From: Wyeomyia smithii
Lineage: Eukaryota; Arthropoda; Insecta; Diptera; Culicidae
DNA: 64,000 bases
Direction of reading: 5' to 3'
Assembly: GCF_029784165.1 (NCBI RefSeq)
Contig: NC_073696.1
Span: forward strand, 115,622,991-115,686,990
The translations under genes were made by a program, and so were the position numbers. Shown here piece by piece: positions 22,841 through 33,839 of the stretch (positions are counted from its first letter, which is position 1; each line of letters begins with the position of its first letter). The notes beneath the pieces are model-generated. The model ran no database searches and was not told the origin of the DNA. It saw only the letters and a list, made by a program, of their open reading frames with translations.

Positions 22841-24119
22841 AAAAAGAATGCGTCTTCGATTGCAAAAAAAAAAAATAATTGTACAACAGGAAGGATGTTT
22901 ATTCTATATTCCAAGATGAGACTTTTTACTATAGACAACTTCTATCATACTCATTATTCATTTCGGTTGCGTTGAAAGAATTTATTATAAGCTCGCGTAT
23001 TTCATATGTGTTCGTAACTAAAGTAAGTAGGTTTAGTCAACACTTGGAGTGATTGGCAAAGAAATGCAATTTGCAGTACGAACTAGAGTAATGACGACAT
23101 AAACTAAACTCTCTTCTCTTCGGTCTACAGAAAAATTTCTTTATCTAAATTTTCCATTTTTTTATTGATATAAAATCATCTCTAAAATTACATTAGAAAC
23201 TTGTTCTAGACTTCTTATTGTATTTATATTTTGAATTATTGTGAGCTGTTTCCAGCGTCTGTAATAAATCCAATATTCACTAAAGCTGATATTTCTGAGA
23301 GAGACCTTAATCTTTGTAAAGCCACTTCCTTATAAACATAATATTGAATAAAATTAATACCTTAATTGTGATTAAGTTTTGAATCATGTCTGACAGAACG
23401 AATTCACGTAGTAATTCACAACTTTTTCCGTAAGCTATTCATATACCTGAGAGAGGGAAAGGAAATTACGAAAAAAAAAACTCAGCTGCTTTATGGTTGG
23501 CAATATACGGCTCAACTTGCGCAGCCTTTTGTGGGTTGTCGGTACTTTTTTCGCGAATTGATTATGATTCCGCACATAGGTGGGCAAAGAGTGCGTAAAT
23601 TGGTGTGCAGTATGGAGCAAGTTTGTACGAAGGGGCGGCCAAATGAGGTAAACAGGGTGGTAGTGGATTATAAAATTGATTCACGCCCAACAGTATATAA
23701 AACTAAACATAAACTCTCGCTGTCTGTAGCATCCCGCCAAACGTAATAGCAAAGCGGCACCTCTTTCGGTAAACGTGATCAAGTACGGAAGATTTTAATC
23801 ACCTTTTTACGGTTCTCATGTTCGGAAAGGCCACGATTTTTTCTGTAAGGGCTAATTGTCGTTGAACTCTTTTCGCTTCAAATCGTGACAAGATGGATTA
23901 TTACAGAGGTATCAAAGTATTTCGAATAAAAGGTATAAAATAGGCCGTATGAATAAAAGAGTTCTCCCATGAGATTTGCACGGGATGAGTAAAGCAAACG
24001 CTTTTATTAATATGACCTAATGTATTCATGAAGTTTTTTAGTCAGTGTCATTTCGTAGCGACCGTATCTCTGTAGTTAACCGATAGACCACTTGATCCCT
24101 TCAAGATCAAGATAATAAT
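22841..24119. other. intergenic, no gene seen
   Basis: The SANT-like 3' UTR should lie at the start. The remainder is AT-rich with short unrelated open frames (for example 23531-23746) and no repeats that I could define. Confidence 0.4.
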
Positions 24120-24291
24120 TGTTAGATATGAGATTTTTCTCAGTGTAAAAACTACCGCGTACACAACGAGCATCGTTGACCGGCATTCGAGTACGAACGA
24201 CGCTAGGCGATTGATGTATTTTACAAATAAATGGAAAACAAGTAAATACAAACGTTATACTTATTTCTTGTGAATATTCGTAAACATCACA
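24120..24291 (+). repeat. 5' LTR of the Ty3/gypsy relic
   Basis: Begins TGTTAGATATGAG and ends CATCACA. It aligns over its full 172 bp with the 3' LTR; I see two differences. Confidence 0.9.
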
Positions 24292-24292
24292 T

Positions 24293-24304
24293 TGGCGACG
24301 AGGC
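24293..24304 (+). other. tRNA primer-binding site
   Basis: TGGCGACGAGGC, one base after the 5' LTR. The TGG start fits the CCA end of a tRNA; the specific tRNA (possibly tRNA-Trp) is inference. Confidence 0.6.
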
Positions 24305-24614
24305 TCAAAGCGAAGTTTAGTCGAGGAGTCCAGTTAAGTAAAATAAAACATAGTTTTTGAAGTAGAATACTTCTCTCAGGAAGTTCGGCTACATAGGGAT
24401 GTGAAATGAAAATCTAAAACCGAAAAAAGTGAAAAATATGTCCAATTTCAAATGCTAATAAATCGGTTAGTATTCGATGGATTTCCTTCGTTCTTGCAGC
24501 AATAAATTGGAAAATCTTCTAAGATTCTTCCCAAAATAAGATAATTGTAATTTTATTATTCACACTATTGTACTATTGAAAATAGTCAAGGCTTGTCAAA
24601 ACGAAAAATTCGAC

Positions 24615-24760
24615 CTCTGATTGGTCGTTATATGCTTGCTTCCCAAGCACGGTCGACAGGATTATATACCTTGCAATTGAAAACATGCTATTTGGCCTAT
24701 ATAAGAGCCTGTTTCAGCCGGAGCCGCTCATAATAGTTCTAGACAGCGACAACAGCAGTC
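24615..24760 (+). promoter_or_regulatory. pol II promoter-like module (CCAAT + TATA)
   Basis: ATTGGTCG (inverted CCAAT, 24620-24627) is followed 78 bp downstream by CTATATAAGAG (24697-24707). A candidate start region near CTCATAATAGTTC and a CAG-rich leader come next. The diverged copy at 46395-46870 preserves the ATTGGTCG, the TATATAAGAG and the CAG-rich leader, which argues for function. No coding frame follows. Confidence 0.5.
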
Positions 24761-24864
24761 GTCCTTCCTTAGCAGCAGCACTAGCCCTGTGGTTGGTCAC
24801 CACGTCTCAGGAGCAGCGCGGGTTTTCTCAGCGTGTGTCGCCAGACAGCCATTATTCCCCCCGT

Positions 24865-25322
24865 GTTGGGGCAGCATGAAGATTGCCATCTGGAAATCCA
24901 ATTTCGGAAATCAAAATGCCTTTTTTAAGGCAAATAAACAAGTCATTGAAAGTTAATAATTTTTGTCAACGCAAGCAAGCATTCTGTGTTGCATCCTAGC
25001 AATTCAAATTTGTCGCACCCGTCTAATTTACTGAATGTGAAATAGCCTCCACAGTGCATGTTGTCCGTGTATCTTAATTCCACCAATGTTAGGGCAGCTC
25101 AAAGGTTGTAATTGGCAACCGATTTTGAACCGCAACATGCTTTTTTCAAGGCAAATAAAAAAATAATTGAAGGTTAATAATTTTCTGGCATCAACACACG
25201 CAGACATTCTGCGGGGATGCAATCAAATTCTGTTGTAGTTGTCTAATTTTTACTTTATTTAGTAAACTCCCCACTATAGGGGCAGCGCAAAGGTTGCGAT
25301 CAGCATAACCGACATTGAATAA
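24865..25322 (+). repeat. degenerate ~190-bp tandem units, first cluster
   Basis: Units starting near 24868, 25087 and 25270 each share a C/G-rich stem (CCCC...GGGGCAGC), AAGGTTG.AAT, CCGATTTTGAA and AAGGCAAATAAA. They then have GTTAATAATTTT.. and CATTCTGTG.TGCATCC; the last unit is truncated. The whole cluster, with the TATA region before it, is duplicated 1171 bp downstream. Confidence 0.6.
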
Positions 25323-25437
25323 TAAATTTCCCTGTTAGAACGCATTCACAAAAGCAGTTAGTTAGAACTAATATGAAATCGATTCAATTAATCAGCATAA
25401 ACAGAATTTCGTCGTCTCCCAGCTGCCAAGTTGCAAC

Positions 25438-25746
25438 ATGATGCAACACGCAACAGCGAGCAAACGAAATCGCTTGATGTTACAAACCGAAATAAGATAC
25501 GGGTCCAAAACCGTTGCGTGTGTGAGAGCACCATCGGTGTTTATTCGCTGGATACACTATCTACTGTCTACTGAACGCAATAATCTGCTTACATGCGACA
25601 CGGGGACGGGAACATTTTCTTCAACGAAGCTGTACAACACGACACAAAACATGTTATTTTGTTGCTTCAATGAGAGTGCTATCGGTCCGGCTCGACAAGA
25701 AATCATTTTTGTGCATCCGTGCTACGAAACTGAGGAAAAACTTTAG
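25438..25746 (+). other. 102-codon open frame inside the 5.9-kb element, function unknown
   Basis: An ATG-started frame (MMQHATASKRNRLMLQTEIR...) lies between the two TATA modules and is also open in the inverted copy (51806-52114). I do not recognise it. Because the copies are nearly identical, conservation there says little about selection. Confidence 0.2.
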
Positions 25747-25867
25747 AGACTGAAAAAAGAGGTGGAGCTTATCAAATGATCGCTCTGAGCTGGAATGAAG
25801 TCACACATATTTTTCAAGTTATATCATTCCACCACCTACGAAAAATAATTCATTCCAATTTTCATCC

Positions 25868-26495
25868 CTATATAAGAGCCTGTTTTAGCCGGAGCCGCTC
25901 ATAATAGTTCTAGACAGCGACAACAGCAGTCGTCCTTCCTTAGCAGCAGCACTAGCCCTGTGGTTGGTCACCACGTCCAGGAGCAGCGCGGGTTTTCTCA
26001 GCGTGTGTCGCCAGGCAGCCATTATTCCCCCCGTGTTGGGGCAGCATGAAGATTGCCATCAGGAAATCCAATTTTGAACATCAAAATGCCTTTTAGAAGG
26101 CAAATAAACAAGTCATTGAAAGTTATTAATTTTTGTCAACGCCAGCAAGTATTCTGTGTTGCATCCTAGCAATTTAAATTTGTCGCACCCGTCTAATTTA
26201 CTGAATGTGTAAGAGCTTCCACAGTGCATGTTGTCCGTGTATCTTAATTCCCCCAATGTTAGGGCAGCTCAAAGGTTGTAATTAGCAACCGATTTTGAAC
26301 AGCAAAATGCTTTTTTCAAGGCAAATAAAAAAATAATTGAAGGTTAATAATTTTCTGGCATCAACACAAGCAGACATTCTGTGCGGGATGCAATCAAATT
26401 CTGTTGTAGTTGTCCAATTTTTACTTTATTTAGTAATCCCCCCACTGTAGGGGCAGCGCAAAGGCTGCGATCAGCATGACCAACTTTGAATAACA
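25868..26495 (+). repeat. second TATA module and tandem-unit cluster
   Basis: CTATATAAGAGCC at 25868 and the following ~625 bp repeat 24697-25322 with small differences. The sequence upstream of this TATA differs and lacks the ATTGGTCG box, so only the core promoter and downstream part was duplicated. Confidence 0.65.
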
Positions 26496-27169
26496 AACGG
26501 TTAACGTTTATTCACTAAAAATTCATCCAATTCAAAACAGGTTCTCTATCACAGACATAGATTTCGTGCTCCAGCACGTTACAACACGTGGAAATTGTCT
26601 TTTTACTAGTCCTGCCCATAATTCAAAAACTGGCTAATATGCCATTTTTACCAAAATCGAGAAAACAGTTTCTCGTGATGGTACACACCCTAAACAAGGT
26701 CCCTACGGAAGCCGATTGTCAAAAAATGCATTTGGGAAGGCAGCAAACGTGAAACAATTTTGGCTAATATCCAGAATAATTGAGAATTTGGCTAATATCC
26801 AATATCCAATTTGAACCTATGGCATGTTCACGAACCAGTGTATTATTACTGAACTGTGTTTCTTCTAACTTTCGAAAGTGTGTTGTAGCTTGGTGGTTAC
26901 TGGCGACTGGTGAGCGATCGTAAGACCATTGCATCAAATTTGACTTTTTCACGAAGAATATTTGATGCTACAAGAATTTATTTGTTGTACTGCGAAACCC
27001 AATGATCAAAACGTGTGACTGTTTCCTTCTGTCATAAACCTTTACATTTAAAAAGTAGGAGGGTGGTATTCAAGACACGACCGCATGACGTTGACTACCG
27101 TATTCTTATATTCCATTGAAGAGGGAATTGTAGAGGGAATTGCAACGCTTCTTTTACAAAATTTCTGTA

Positions 27170-27955
27170 ACAAAATTTCGAGGCACCAAAAGGTACCAGT
27201 TGCCGATTATTCTCGTTTACTGGTTAGTCCGTCCAGAATTCCAGCCATTTTAGTATTTTGCAGTAGCCATTTATTACTAACAGCCACCAGCATAACGGGT
27301 GAAACCGGCACGAGATGACCGGTACTATTTTGTTTTTCCTCCTTTTTGCTGCTAACACCGAGCGTCCGTATGTATCTGGTACGGTTTATTAATGAAACTG
27401 ATGGGGTGAAATGTTCGAACGATACGTTTTATACCAAGGCTTCGTCAGATAATTAGAAAGAAGGAGGGACTACATAGATGATGGAATGGTAGAGACAAAT
27501 GTTTCTTGAAAGCTTCGCCGGCCGCTGTCGTAATATTAACACCAACTCAAACATGCATTTTTGCAAGGTTTTTCCCACTAGCAGCAGCATTTGGTAAAAC
27601 AGAAAATTCAATTAGCCGCTTCTGTACCAAAATTTCGAGGCACCAAAAGGTGCCAGTTGCCGATTATAGTTTCCTGGTTAGTCCGTCCAGAGTTCCAGCC
27701 ATTTAAGTGTTTTGCAGTAGCCATTTACTACTAAAGCCACCAGCATTACGGGTGAAACCGGCACAAGATGAGCGGTACTCTTTTGTATTTCCTCCTTTCA
27801 GCTGCTATCACCTAGCGTCCGCATGTCACTGGTGCGGTTTTGGAATCAGAATGATGGGGCGCCGGCCGCTGTCGTAAAATTAACACCAACAAAAAGATGC
27901 ATATTTGCAAGGTTTTTTCCGCTAGCAGCAGCATAAACATCGGGAACAGAAAGTG
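27170..27955 (+). repeat. internal duplicated blocks
   Basis: A block beginning AAATTTCGAGGCACCAAAAG occurs at about 27174 and 27632 and continues for ~200 bp with about 85-90% similarity by eye. A second block, CGCCGGCCGCTGTCGTAA, occurs at 27516 and 27860. Their spacing differs, so this is a composite rather than a simple tandem duplication. Confidence 0.6.
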
Positions 27956-28793
27956 ACAACAACAATAACAACAAAGTCAGATCGATTGTATCCGTTAGTG
28001 TCGACTGTGCTTGGGAAGAGAGGTAGTGATTGGCTGCGCGGTATGATTTAGACAAGCGATATTAATTACCAATTTTTCAGTAGTGTATCTCAAACAATAG
28101 TTTGTTTTTGTTACATAAATTTAACCGTAAAAGAATTTCTGATCGATTGATGCCAAAACCTCGAAAACCTGATTATAGATGACTGCTAAATAAGCGCTCA
28201 AAACCTGACCACTTGTCTCTGGTTGAATTACTAGATTTTCAAATTCAGGGGCCTAACTTCGATATAGACGTTAGTCAACGTCAAAAAATGATATTTAGCT
28301 CTTTGAGTAGGAGTATTATTAATAAAGATAAGATTCAGATTTCATTTTGGATTTGATGAGGAAAAATGGGAAAGTGGATTGTGAGATTACCATGAATAAT
28401 AATATTTTCGTTATATTATTATATTGCCGCACGTAACAATTGTCTCGTCGTCCTTTTCATCCTCACTTGTGCTTCCGTGTTGTTTTATTGAATTTAAAAC
28501 CATTTGCATCACCAACGAGTACGATATAATTCACATCGTATGGATATTAGCCGAATTGCACACCGTTTTGTCAACTGACCTTTCGTTTATAATTGAAAAA
28601 AAAAAAAAACGGCTACTGTGTTAAAAATACGTGGCGGATGGAATTTTTCTACAGATTTCTCTGTTTCAACTCAACGGCAAGGGTCCAGCATATATGAAGG
28701 GTGACATACTCAATAAAAAAGTTGTCATGAGCAGTCAAAATATGTTGTACCGATAAAAAACTTTCAAAGGCGTTTTTCTCGATTTGATGCCTC

Positions 28794-29558
28794 ACCAAAA
28801 ATTCTCTTTATGGTTCAGCAAAGTACATTGCTGAAAGTGTATCAGCAAATCACTTGTTTACTGAATCACAGCATTTTTTTCAAAAGTTTACTGTAATTCA
28901 GTTCTACAGTTTACTGAATTTCGTTCAGTAATTTTATTTTTGCTGTAAACCAGTATTTCATTGATAAATTTACTGAAAAACCAGAAATCGATTCAGTGAT
29001 TCGCAAAAATACAGCAAATCTATTTGCTGAACAGAAAACAGTAAATGAATGTTTGCTGGAATCCAGCGAAAGAATTGATATGTCAAAATATTTTACGTCA
29101 AGCTGACATTAGTAAAACGCGCCAAATCGCTTTGCAGCTGGTACGGGATCATCTCTAAGCTCCTGATAGCGGATATGGGACCATAGCTAAGTCACTGTTG
29201 GGCTAGATGAACTTAAAAGTTGAAATGATAATAATACATCTCGAGTTCAACAGTAATTTGGCTATGATCCGATGGGCGGATGGAAGCTGGTGCCTGAGGG
29301 AAACATGGTTCCCTTGAACTAACTGGTTAACCAGTAAATTGATTTATGCTTTGCTGAATGTACAGCAAATTGTCATAGCTGACAATCAGCAACTTGTATT
29401 TTGTTTTACTGAACATGCAGCAAACGATCTGTCATTTTTATGCAACTGAGCATTACTGAATAATCAGCAAATTTCATTTTGCTGAACAGTTTGCTGGAAA
29501 CACAGCACACCAAAAATCAGCAAAATTTTGCTGGTTTCCAGCAATGAAAATTTGGTGT
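28794..29558. repeat. CAGCAA/TTGCTG-rich MITE-like segment
   Basis: The ends CACCAAAAATTC and (inverted) CACCAAATTTTC suggest an element. Inside I count nine CAGCAA and eight TTGCTG hexamers, often as TTTGCTGAA or CAGCAAAT, plus related TTTACTG/CAGTAAA words. No coding frame. Confidence 0.6.
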
Positions 29559-30289
29559 GTACGGCATATTAGCCAATTTTTGAATTATGGACAGTAGTGC
29601 AACATTTCTTTGAAGTGTTTTATTATTCTCGGGTAAGAGATTACGAGTGCATTTATTGCATTTATTGAGAAATCCATCGGAAGTGTATTCAGTGCTATGT
29701 CTAAATATATGAACGCCAAATACAAGCGTGATGCTCGGAAACGCGCGAAGGACCAGCATTGAGGAAGTGCATCGAAGAAAACAAGTACCAGTGCGGAGGT
29801 CAATTTAAAAGCAGCCAGAGGTAACACGTGTCCAACCTCTGGTTGGGACGCTGGAGAAGGGCCTTCTACTAGAGGTAGGAGAAATCGAACCATTTTTAGG
29901 ACAACCAAACAAATGAATTGAAGATTTAATATTTTCTTGTGCTGAGCTTTAACCAAAAGTTAATTATCATAATTTGAATTCACATGTACATATACTCTGA
30001 CTGTTGAAACTTGTTTGCGCCGCAAAGAGTTTGTACTTTTCCTGTTCAGTGAGGTCGTATTTATATGTGCAAACTGAAATTGAGTAGTACTTCAACTTCG
30101 TTTGCACAGAATTTTCAATACTGCCAATGAGCGGTCAACATGTATTTACTAGGAAAAATGACTGACACGCAAGCAGCCGGGTTATCTTACTTGTAAAAGT
30201 ATTCTACTTCAACCTTGCGGTCGTGGCTTTGCACACAACCTTCCTGTGATTTTTTTACTCGAATCAGTCTGAAAAAGCATTTATACAAA

Positions 30290-31183
30290 ATGGCGGAAGC
30301 AGTGGCTAACTTTCGTAGCTTCGATGTTGAAAGTGAAGAATGGGAGCTGTACAAGGAGCAACTAGAGCAGTTTTTTGAATCTAATGGAGTGGCAGAAGCT
30401 ATGAAGAGAGCTGTTTTGATTAATCACCTTAGTTCCAAGACGTACAAACTACTGAGAGATTTATGTACACCGGATCAACCGAAAGAAAAAACATATGGAG
30501 AATTATGCAAACTTCTTTCTACTCATTTTACTCCGCCCATTGTTGTATACAAAGAAAGGAGAGCGTTTTCTCGTGCTCAGAAACACGAGCATGGCCATGA
30601 AAGTGTAAATGACTGGATCGTCCGCATCAAGAATCTAGCAGCAAATTGTAAGTTTGGACAAAACTTGCAGCACAATCTTGTCAATAAATTTATCGACGGG
30701 TTGGAAGGCAAAGCATTCGATAGAATTTGCGAGGAGAATGAAACGGTTGCAGATTATCCTTCTCGTTTTCCAGTGGAATCATGGAAAATTTGGAAAGAAG
30801 AGGATTCGTACCTCAATTTCATTAACACGAGTGAATGCGGTTTTATATCGTTGAGCAAGTTAGCGCAAGAAACGGAGGAGGACCCACATCTCACGAAAGT
30901 ATTGAAGTTTTTAACTGGTAAGAAAGTCCAGCTAACACGAAGTGATCCGTATGCTAAATATATCAATGAATTATCGGTAGAGCGTAACATCATTATGCGT
31001 GGACACAGAGTAGTAGTACCTACGACGTTGAGACAGGAGATTTTGGCGAAATTACATCGCTCTCACCTGGGTGTTGTAAAAAGTAAAAGCATTGCAAGAA
31101 GTAATTTTTGGTGGCCGGGCCTTGATCTTGAAATCGAGAGTTTTGTGAAAAACTGTTCAAGCTGTTTATATCATAGCACATAA
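30290..31183 (+). pseudogene. gypsy gag joined in frame to the integrase N-terminal region
   Basis: Starting at ATG 30290 (MAEAVANFRSFDVESEEWEL), residues 1-~150 are a gypsy-type gag capsid, with YKERRAFSRAQKHEHGHESV in it. Immediately afterwards (about 30750) the frame becomes the linker that normally follows RNase H: ADYPSRFP, then LAQETEEDPHLTKVLKFLTG. The integrase zinc region follows (KLHRSHLG, FWWPG, then CSSC). A TAA at 31181-31183 ends the frame, but the same frame continues as integrase beyond it. Gag C-terminus, protease, reverse transcriptase and RNase H are absent, so a precise in-frame deletion is the simplest explanation. Non-autonomous at best. Confidence 0.8.
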
Positions 31184-33271
31184 CCGCCTAAAGCTGAACT
31201 TATTCCTTGGAAACCACCCAATAAAGTTTGGAGCAGAATCCACGTTGATTTCGCAGGGCCAGTGAAGGGCTTCTTTTACCTGATAATTATGGATGCTTTG
31301 TCGAAATGGGTTGAAGTATTCCCTACCAAAACATGCAACGCACAATTTGTTCTAGACAAGCTGTCTGAATGTATAGCTCGGTTTGGAATATTTGATGAGT
31401 TGGTGAGTGACAATGGAACACAGTTTATTGCAACGGAGGTACGGAGATTTTTGTCTGCCAACGGTATTCGTCATAGTTTGACCAGCCCAGGCCATCCTGC
31501 TACGAACGGCGCGGCAGAAAATATGGTGAAAACATTTAAATCATCCCTTTTGAAAAACTTGGACGAGCAAAATAAAAGTGTTTGCAGTATCATTACCAAT
31601 TTTGTAATGGGTTATAGAAAAGCAGTGCACTGTTCAACTGGTATGTCGCCAGCGCTCCTAATGCTTGGAAAGGACATAAAAAGCTCATTAGAATCGACGA
31701 ATCCAAGGTATACTGCAACAGACAACGTATCCAGCGAAGAAAAAACGGCCCAAAAAATATATTAGACAAACAGCAATCACAGAAAAAATACTACGGCGGT
31801 ATAAGAAATGAAGTATTTCAGGCAGGTGATAGGGTGGTAGTACGTGATTATAGTAACCCAAACATAGCTTCTTGGGTGACTGCTGTTATTCGTGAGGTTT
31901 TGGGAGAGCGTAACTATCGTGTCCAGTTGAACTCTGGCAGATTGATCAAACGGCATCTTAACCAAATGAAAAAAGATACACGTGAACCCCAGATCAACGA
32001 AGAAGCAGCAGTGGTAGTTGTCCCTCGAACACAGATGAAGGTTACCAGTTCGGCTCCAGTAAAACGATCGACTAACAACACCGCGGTAGTGCATGAATTG
32101 CAAGCTAGCCAAGCACGTAATGTGGACGATAACGATAGTCAGTCTTTCGTTACTATAGAGGATATCACACATGACAACTCGCTAAAATTTGGCATCTACC
32201 GGAAACCAACATCCACGGACCGGTACATCACTTCGGACTCTAACCATTGTGGAGCCCAAAAACAAGCGGCTTTTCACTCCATGGCCCATCGCCTTGTTAG
32301 TGTACCGATGGAGAAAGATGAGTACACGATAGAGAAAGAAAAAATTAAAAAAGCGGCCAAGTTAAACGGATATGACGAAGATTTTGTGGAAAAAATTATC
32401 CGCACACACGAACGGAAACAACACAAACGCGAAGTCACCACTCTGCAACCAGAAAAAGAAAATTTAGAGAGGATCAGCATGCCATTCTACGCAAAAGTTA
32501 CAAACCGGATCAAAAACGCCCTTAAAAGGCACGGCTACCACGTAACTCACAAAAGTGAAAACAGACTACGTGATCTTTTGTGTAACGCGAAAGATAAAAT
32601 TCTGTCTAATGAGAAGTCTGGAATCTACAAAATTGAATGCCAGGATTGTGCAGCTGTGTACATTGGCCAAACACGGCGCAAGTTCAAAGTTCGTTTAAAA
32701 GAGCATAAGAAAGCTGTGGCCAACAAACGAGCCAACGAGTCAAGTGTGGCAAGTCATGCTATCTCCCTCCAACACAATGTCGATTGGGAAAAATCGTCGC
32801 AACTTAATGCATGGGAGTCGATGCATATCATGACATCGGAACAGCCGCTTATGAACGAGGATGATGCTCCCATACTATCGCCTCTCTTCCACCTCACCAA
32901 ACTGAAATTGTAACTCTCTCCTACTAATTAGTTGGACATCGCCCCGTAGATGGGTAACAGCTTACCCGAAACCGATCGGTAAAAAAGGTAAAATTTTTTA
33001 CATTGTAAGAACCATAAGTGTTTGTGTCCCGTTTAATATTTATTCGCGAGTTCTTACGTTGCACTAAAATTTAAAATTTAAAGTGATATCACACATGATA
33101 TGAGCAGATTAAGTTTGAGCACCGATGACAGCGCTGAGGCACCAGGTGATCCAATTTATCAATCTTCGCCCTTGAACAGGTCGGTAGTCAGCAACAAGGG
33201 ATTAGTTGTGAGTGGATTTACGCGAGGATTCTGGAGACTAGGAGATGCAGAGGGACGAATTTTTAAAAAGT
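31184..33271 (+). pseudogene. gypsy integrase core and C-terminal region, broken
   Basis: The integrase core reads in the gag frame (31184-31762), with DFAGP, SDNGTQF and TNGAAEN marking the D, D and E residues. A one-base loss in an A-run near 31750 shifts the frame. The C-terminal part then continues at about 31770-32174 with the chromatin-binding-like segment AGDRVVVRDYSNP. At 32174 a Penelope fragment intervenes. After the second copy of the target duplication the host frame resumes (33099-33271) to a TAA. Three lesions in all: nonsense, frameshift and insertion. Confidence 0.75.
32175..33084 (+). mobile_element. 5'-truncated Penelope-like element (GIY-YIG endonuclease)
   Basis: Flanked by an exact 14-bp direct repeat GATATCACACATGA (32161-32174 and 33085-33098). 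The frame encodes the end of the Penelope reverse transcriptase (FGIYRKPTSTDRYITSDSNH, SMAHRL) and then the GIY-YIG nuclease. The nuclease has GIY near 32620, a CQDC pair, YIGQTRR near 32659, and the candidate catalytic Glu in AWESM near 32817. The frame stops at 32911-32913. 5' truncation is usual for Penelope insertions. The preceding gypsy frame (open from 31834) enters this frame without a stop. Confidence 0.9.
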
Positions 33272-33353
33272 AACCTTGTCAAATTCTTTGTTATTTCAGA
33301 TGCTCATTGTTGATGAGACGTTAGCGGCGTGTTGAATTATCTTAGTGTGAGGG

Positions 33354-33525
33354 TGTTAGATATGAGATTTTTCTCAGTGTAAAAACTACCGCGTACACAA
33401 CGAGCATCGTTGACCGGCATTCGAGTACGAACGACGCTAGGCGATTGATGTATTTTACAAATAAATGGAATACAAGTAAATACAAACGTTATACTTATTT
33501 CTTGTGAATATTCGTGAACATCACA
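33354..33525 (+). repeat. 3' LTR of the Ty3/gypsy relic
   Basis: TGTTAGATATGAG...CATCACA, 172 bp, matching the 5' LTR. It is preceded by a short purine-rich tract (GTGTGAGGG). Confidence 0.9.
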
Positions 33526-33839
33526 AAAATGGTGTTTTTGGTGTGATTATTTCCAAGGTTTAAGTCCTGGTAAATAATCTACATAAACTCCAGAAGTATA
33601 ACTGGAATGTCTGTGTTTTGAAAATGTCCTGAAAATTTCCAGAAAAAAGTCGTCAAATCGTGCTAAATGACCGTGAAAAAAAATTACGCGAGCAAATTAG
33701 AACCATAGACATGCCGCGCTTCTTAACAGTGCATTAAGAAGAACCTTCGATGGAGATTGATGCGCTATAGTATTTTTTTGCGGTGATTTGTGGCAATTGA
33801 TCCACCACTAGACTTCTGAGTCCAATCTGCAAAGTTTTT

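Larger units (their letters stand above)
26612..29594. mobile_element. TIR element nested in the 5.9-kb element
   Basis: The ends are inverted copies of CTGYCCATAATTCAAAAA followed by TGGCTAATATGCC, about 32 bp. TAGT occurs next to both ends (26607-26610 and 29595-29598), a possible 4-bp duplication. Further TTGGCTAATATCC copies lie at about 26760-26805, and an inverted copy near 28541, again a TIR-like subterminal array. No transposase frame. It is present in both 5.9-kb copies, so it inserted before they separated. Confidence 0.65.
24359..30249 (+). mobile_element. 5.9-kb non-coding element, left copy
   Basis: This 5891-bp segment starts GAAGTAGAATACTTCTCTC, ends CTTCCTGTGA and has T-runs on both sides. 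It recurs inverted at 47304-53193 (5890 bp) with only scattered mismatches. Both ends contain GAAGTAGAATACTT and CAGGAAG.T motifs in inverted orientation but in different order. Contents: two TATA-containing modules 1171 bp apart, ~190-bp tandem units, duplicated ~200-bp blocks (27170-27380 and 27628-27840), a nested TIR element (26612-29594) and a CAGCAA-rich segment. The longest frames are about 100-120 codons and resemble nothing known. It lies between the gypsy primer site and gag. Confidence 0.8.
24120..33525 (+). mobile_element. Ty3/gypsy LTR retrotransposon, defective, with two insertions
   Basis: 172-bp LTRs (24120-24291 and 33354-33525) bracket a tRNA-primer site, gag and integrase coding remnants in the correct order. 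The flanking 5-mers ATAAT and AAAAT differ by one base and may be a decayed target duplication. Protease, reverse transcriptase and RNase H are missing. A 5.9-kb element sits in the leader (24359-30249), and a Penelope fragment interrupts the 3' coding part (32175-33084). Without these insertions the relic would be about 2.6 kb. Confidence 0.85.

Noticed and set aside
24865..26495. CRISPR-like array
   Set aside because: Units are ~190 bp, degenerate and in a eukaryotic context, with no short identical repeats and unique spacers.
29600..29900. Histone-like gene fragment, suggested by LLPE-type residues and TATA modules nearby
   Set aside because: No histone fold motif could be aligned over more than a few residues.
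29585..29956. 123-codon minus-strand frame in the 5.9-kb element (duplicated at 47597-47968)
   Set aside because: No recognisable domain. The opposite strand is equally open in part, and the two copies are near-identical because of duplication, not selection.
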